Source: Thermoprotei archaeon (lineage in GTDB: Archaea > Thermoproteota > Thermoprotei > Thermofilales > B20-G17). From it: a stretch of DNA of 39,773 nucleotides. Below the pieces are notes generated by a model. That model did no database searches and was not told where the DNA came from. It was given only the letters and a program-made list of their open reading frames with translations. The stretch lies in contig QMRH01000014.1 in assembly GCA_003650675.1 (NCBI GenBank), positions 1 to 39,773 on the forward strand. Direction: 5' to 3'. Made by a program: the position numbers and the translations under genes. Below are positions 39,278 through 39,773 of the stretch, in pieces (the first letter of the stretch is position 1; each line of letters begins with the position of its first letter).

Positions 39278-39773
39278 AGATAGACTTTATAATAACTACA
39301 GATAGGTCTATGATGACTAATCATCATGGATATGAATTCATAGGCTTTATGACCACATCCCCTCCAATAGGAATTCCGGAGAGTGTATGGAATTGGATTT
39401 CAATGCCTAGGCCTAAGGTTGATGAGTATGGACGGCCAGTTGAAGCCCCATATGGATTGAGGAAGATCGAGGCTTCTTTGCAGGATGCTGGTTATGATGC
39501 ATATGTCATAGATCCTGATTATATAGATAAATATATTGATAGTTCTAAGGCGATTTTAATTGGTCACCATGACTACTTTGCATTAGGCCCGCCAAGTTCA
39601 GAATGGTGGGCAATAACAGGTAGGGAACCAGTAAATTCTAGGTCTTTCAAGAGGTTTATGAATTCTAAAGCCATGGTAAAGGCTAGAGAGAATGGATTGA
39701 AATTTATTATAGGAGGACCAGCCGCATGGCAGTGGCTATGGCGTCCTGAGCTTATAGATTTATGGAAGATAGA
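39274..39773 (+). CDS. B12-binding-type radical-SAM protein, partial N-terminus
   Basis: The frame from ATG 39274-39276 is open to the window end (166 residues). It starts MKIDFIITTDRSMMTNHHGY, has APYGLRKIEASLQDAGYDAY and VIDPDYIDKYIDSSKAILIG, the Rossmann-like N-terminal domain seen in cobalamin-binding radical-SAM proteins, then GLKFIIGGPAAWQW ('GGp.a.' strand). The CxxxCxxC cluster lies beyond the edge, so the class is inferred from the N-terminal domain only. Confidence 0.65.
   Translation, partial: MKIDFIITTDRSMMTNHHGYEFIGFMTTSPPIGIPESVWNWISMPRPKVDEYGRPVEAPYGLRKIEASLQDAGYDAYVIDPDYIDKYIDSSKAILIGHHDYFALGPPSSEWWAITGREPVNSRSFKRFMNSKAMVKARENGLKFIIGGPAAWQWLWRPELIDLWKI

Overview
This window looks like chromosomal DNA of a hyperthermophilic archaeon, probably a member of the Thermoproteota (crenarchaeal type). 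The evidence is short or absent 5' leaders behind AT-rich TATA boxes, GGTGA/GGAGG ribosome sites at internal operon genes, a three-gene set for di-myo-inositol phosphate (a compatible solute of hyperthermophiles), a TrmB-type regulator, and many VapBC and HEPN/MNT pairs and 'archaeal ATPase' genes. No tRNA, rRNA or CRISPR array was seen.

Region by region. 1-704 is the start of a minus-strand membrane protein with a bPH2 domain, cut by the window edge. 705-5106 is a small plastic region: a PIN relic, an AbrB/PIN toxin-antitoxin pair, a TnpB relic and two AAA_14/DUF4143-type ATPases. 5103-20564 is a coherent metabolic island. It holds a membrane-anchored GH66 (dextranase-type) enzyme preceded by an unlisted 34-residue membrane peptide, then a minus-strand operon of five genes. 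These are two paralogous exported, C-terminally anchored beta-rich proteins, two large OPT-like permeases, and a 1454-residue fusion of an M28-peptidase-like ectodomain to an FtsX-type permease. A TrmB-family regulator and a cytoplasmic GH15 enzyme run divergently. A degenerate dyad TTAATA-N8-TATTAA occurs at the GH66, operon and regulator promoters and, with one mismatch, at the GH15 promoter. I propose that these genes form one TrmB-controlled regulon for an extracellular substrate, possibly an alpha-1,6-glucan.

20782-23696 has two more ATPases around a broken PIN gene. 24035-26841 is the inositol-phosphate cluster: myo-inositol-1-phosphate synthase, CTP:inositol-1-phosphate cytidylyltransferase and a CDP-alcohol transferase. 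From 26850 to about 38840 the window is a toxin-antitoxin and ATPase patchwork. It has three HEPN/MNT pairs, one RHH/PIN VapBC pair, three paralogous ATPases (one frameshifted), several gene relics and IS200/IS605-like palindromic ends with no transposase. Among these sit two ordinary genes, an ICMT-like methyltransferase and a DUF6054-like protein. The right edge starts a B12-binding radical-SAM gene coupled to a small conserved-looking protein.

The most unusual signal is in the control regions of the ATPase genes. All seven have a private repeat or dyad, different for each gene, placed at the core promoter and in most cases between the TATA box and the start codon. The clearest is three tandem 13-bp palindromes at 38187-38227. 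A fossil copy of this promoter plus about 20 codons is left at 34145-34211. Because these ATPases carry winged-helix-like segments, self-recognition of their own promoters is a testable idea.
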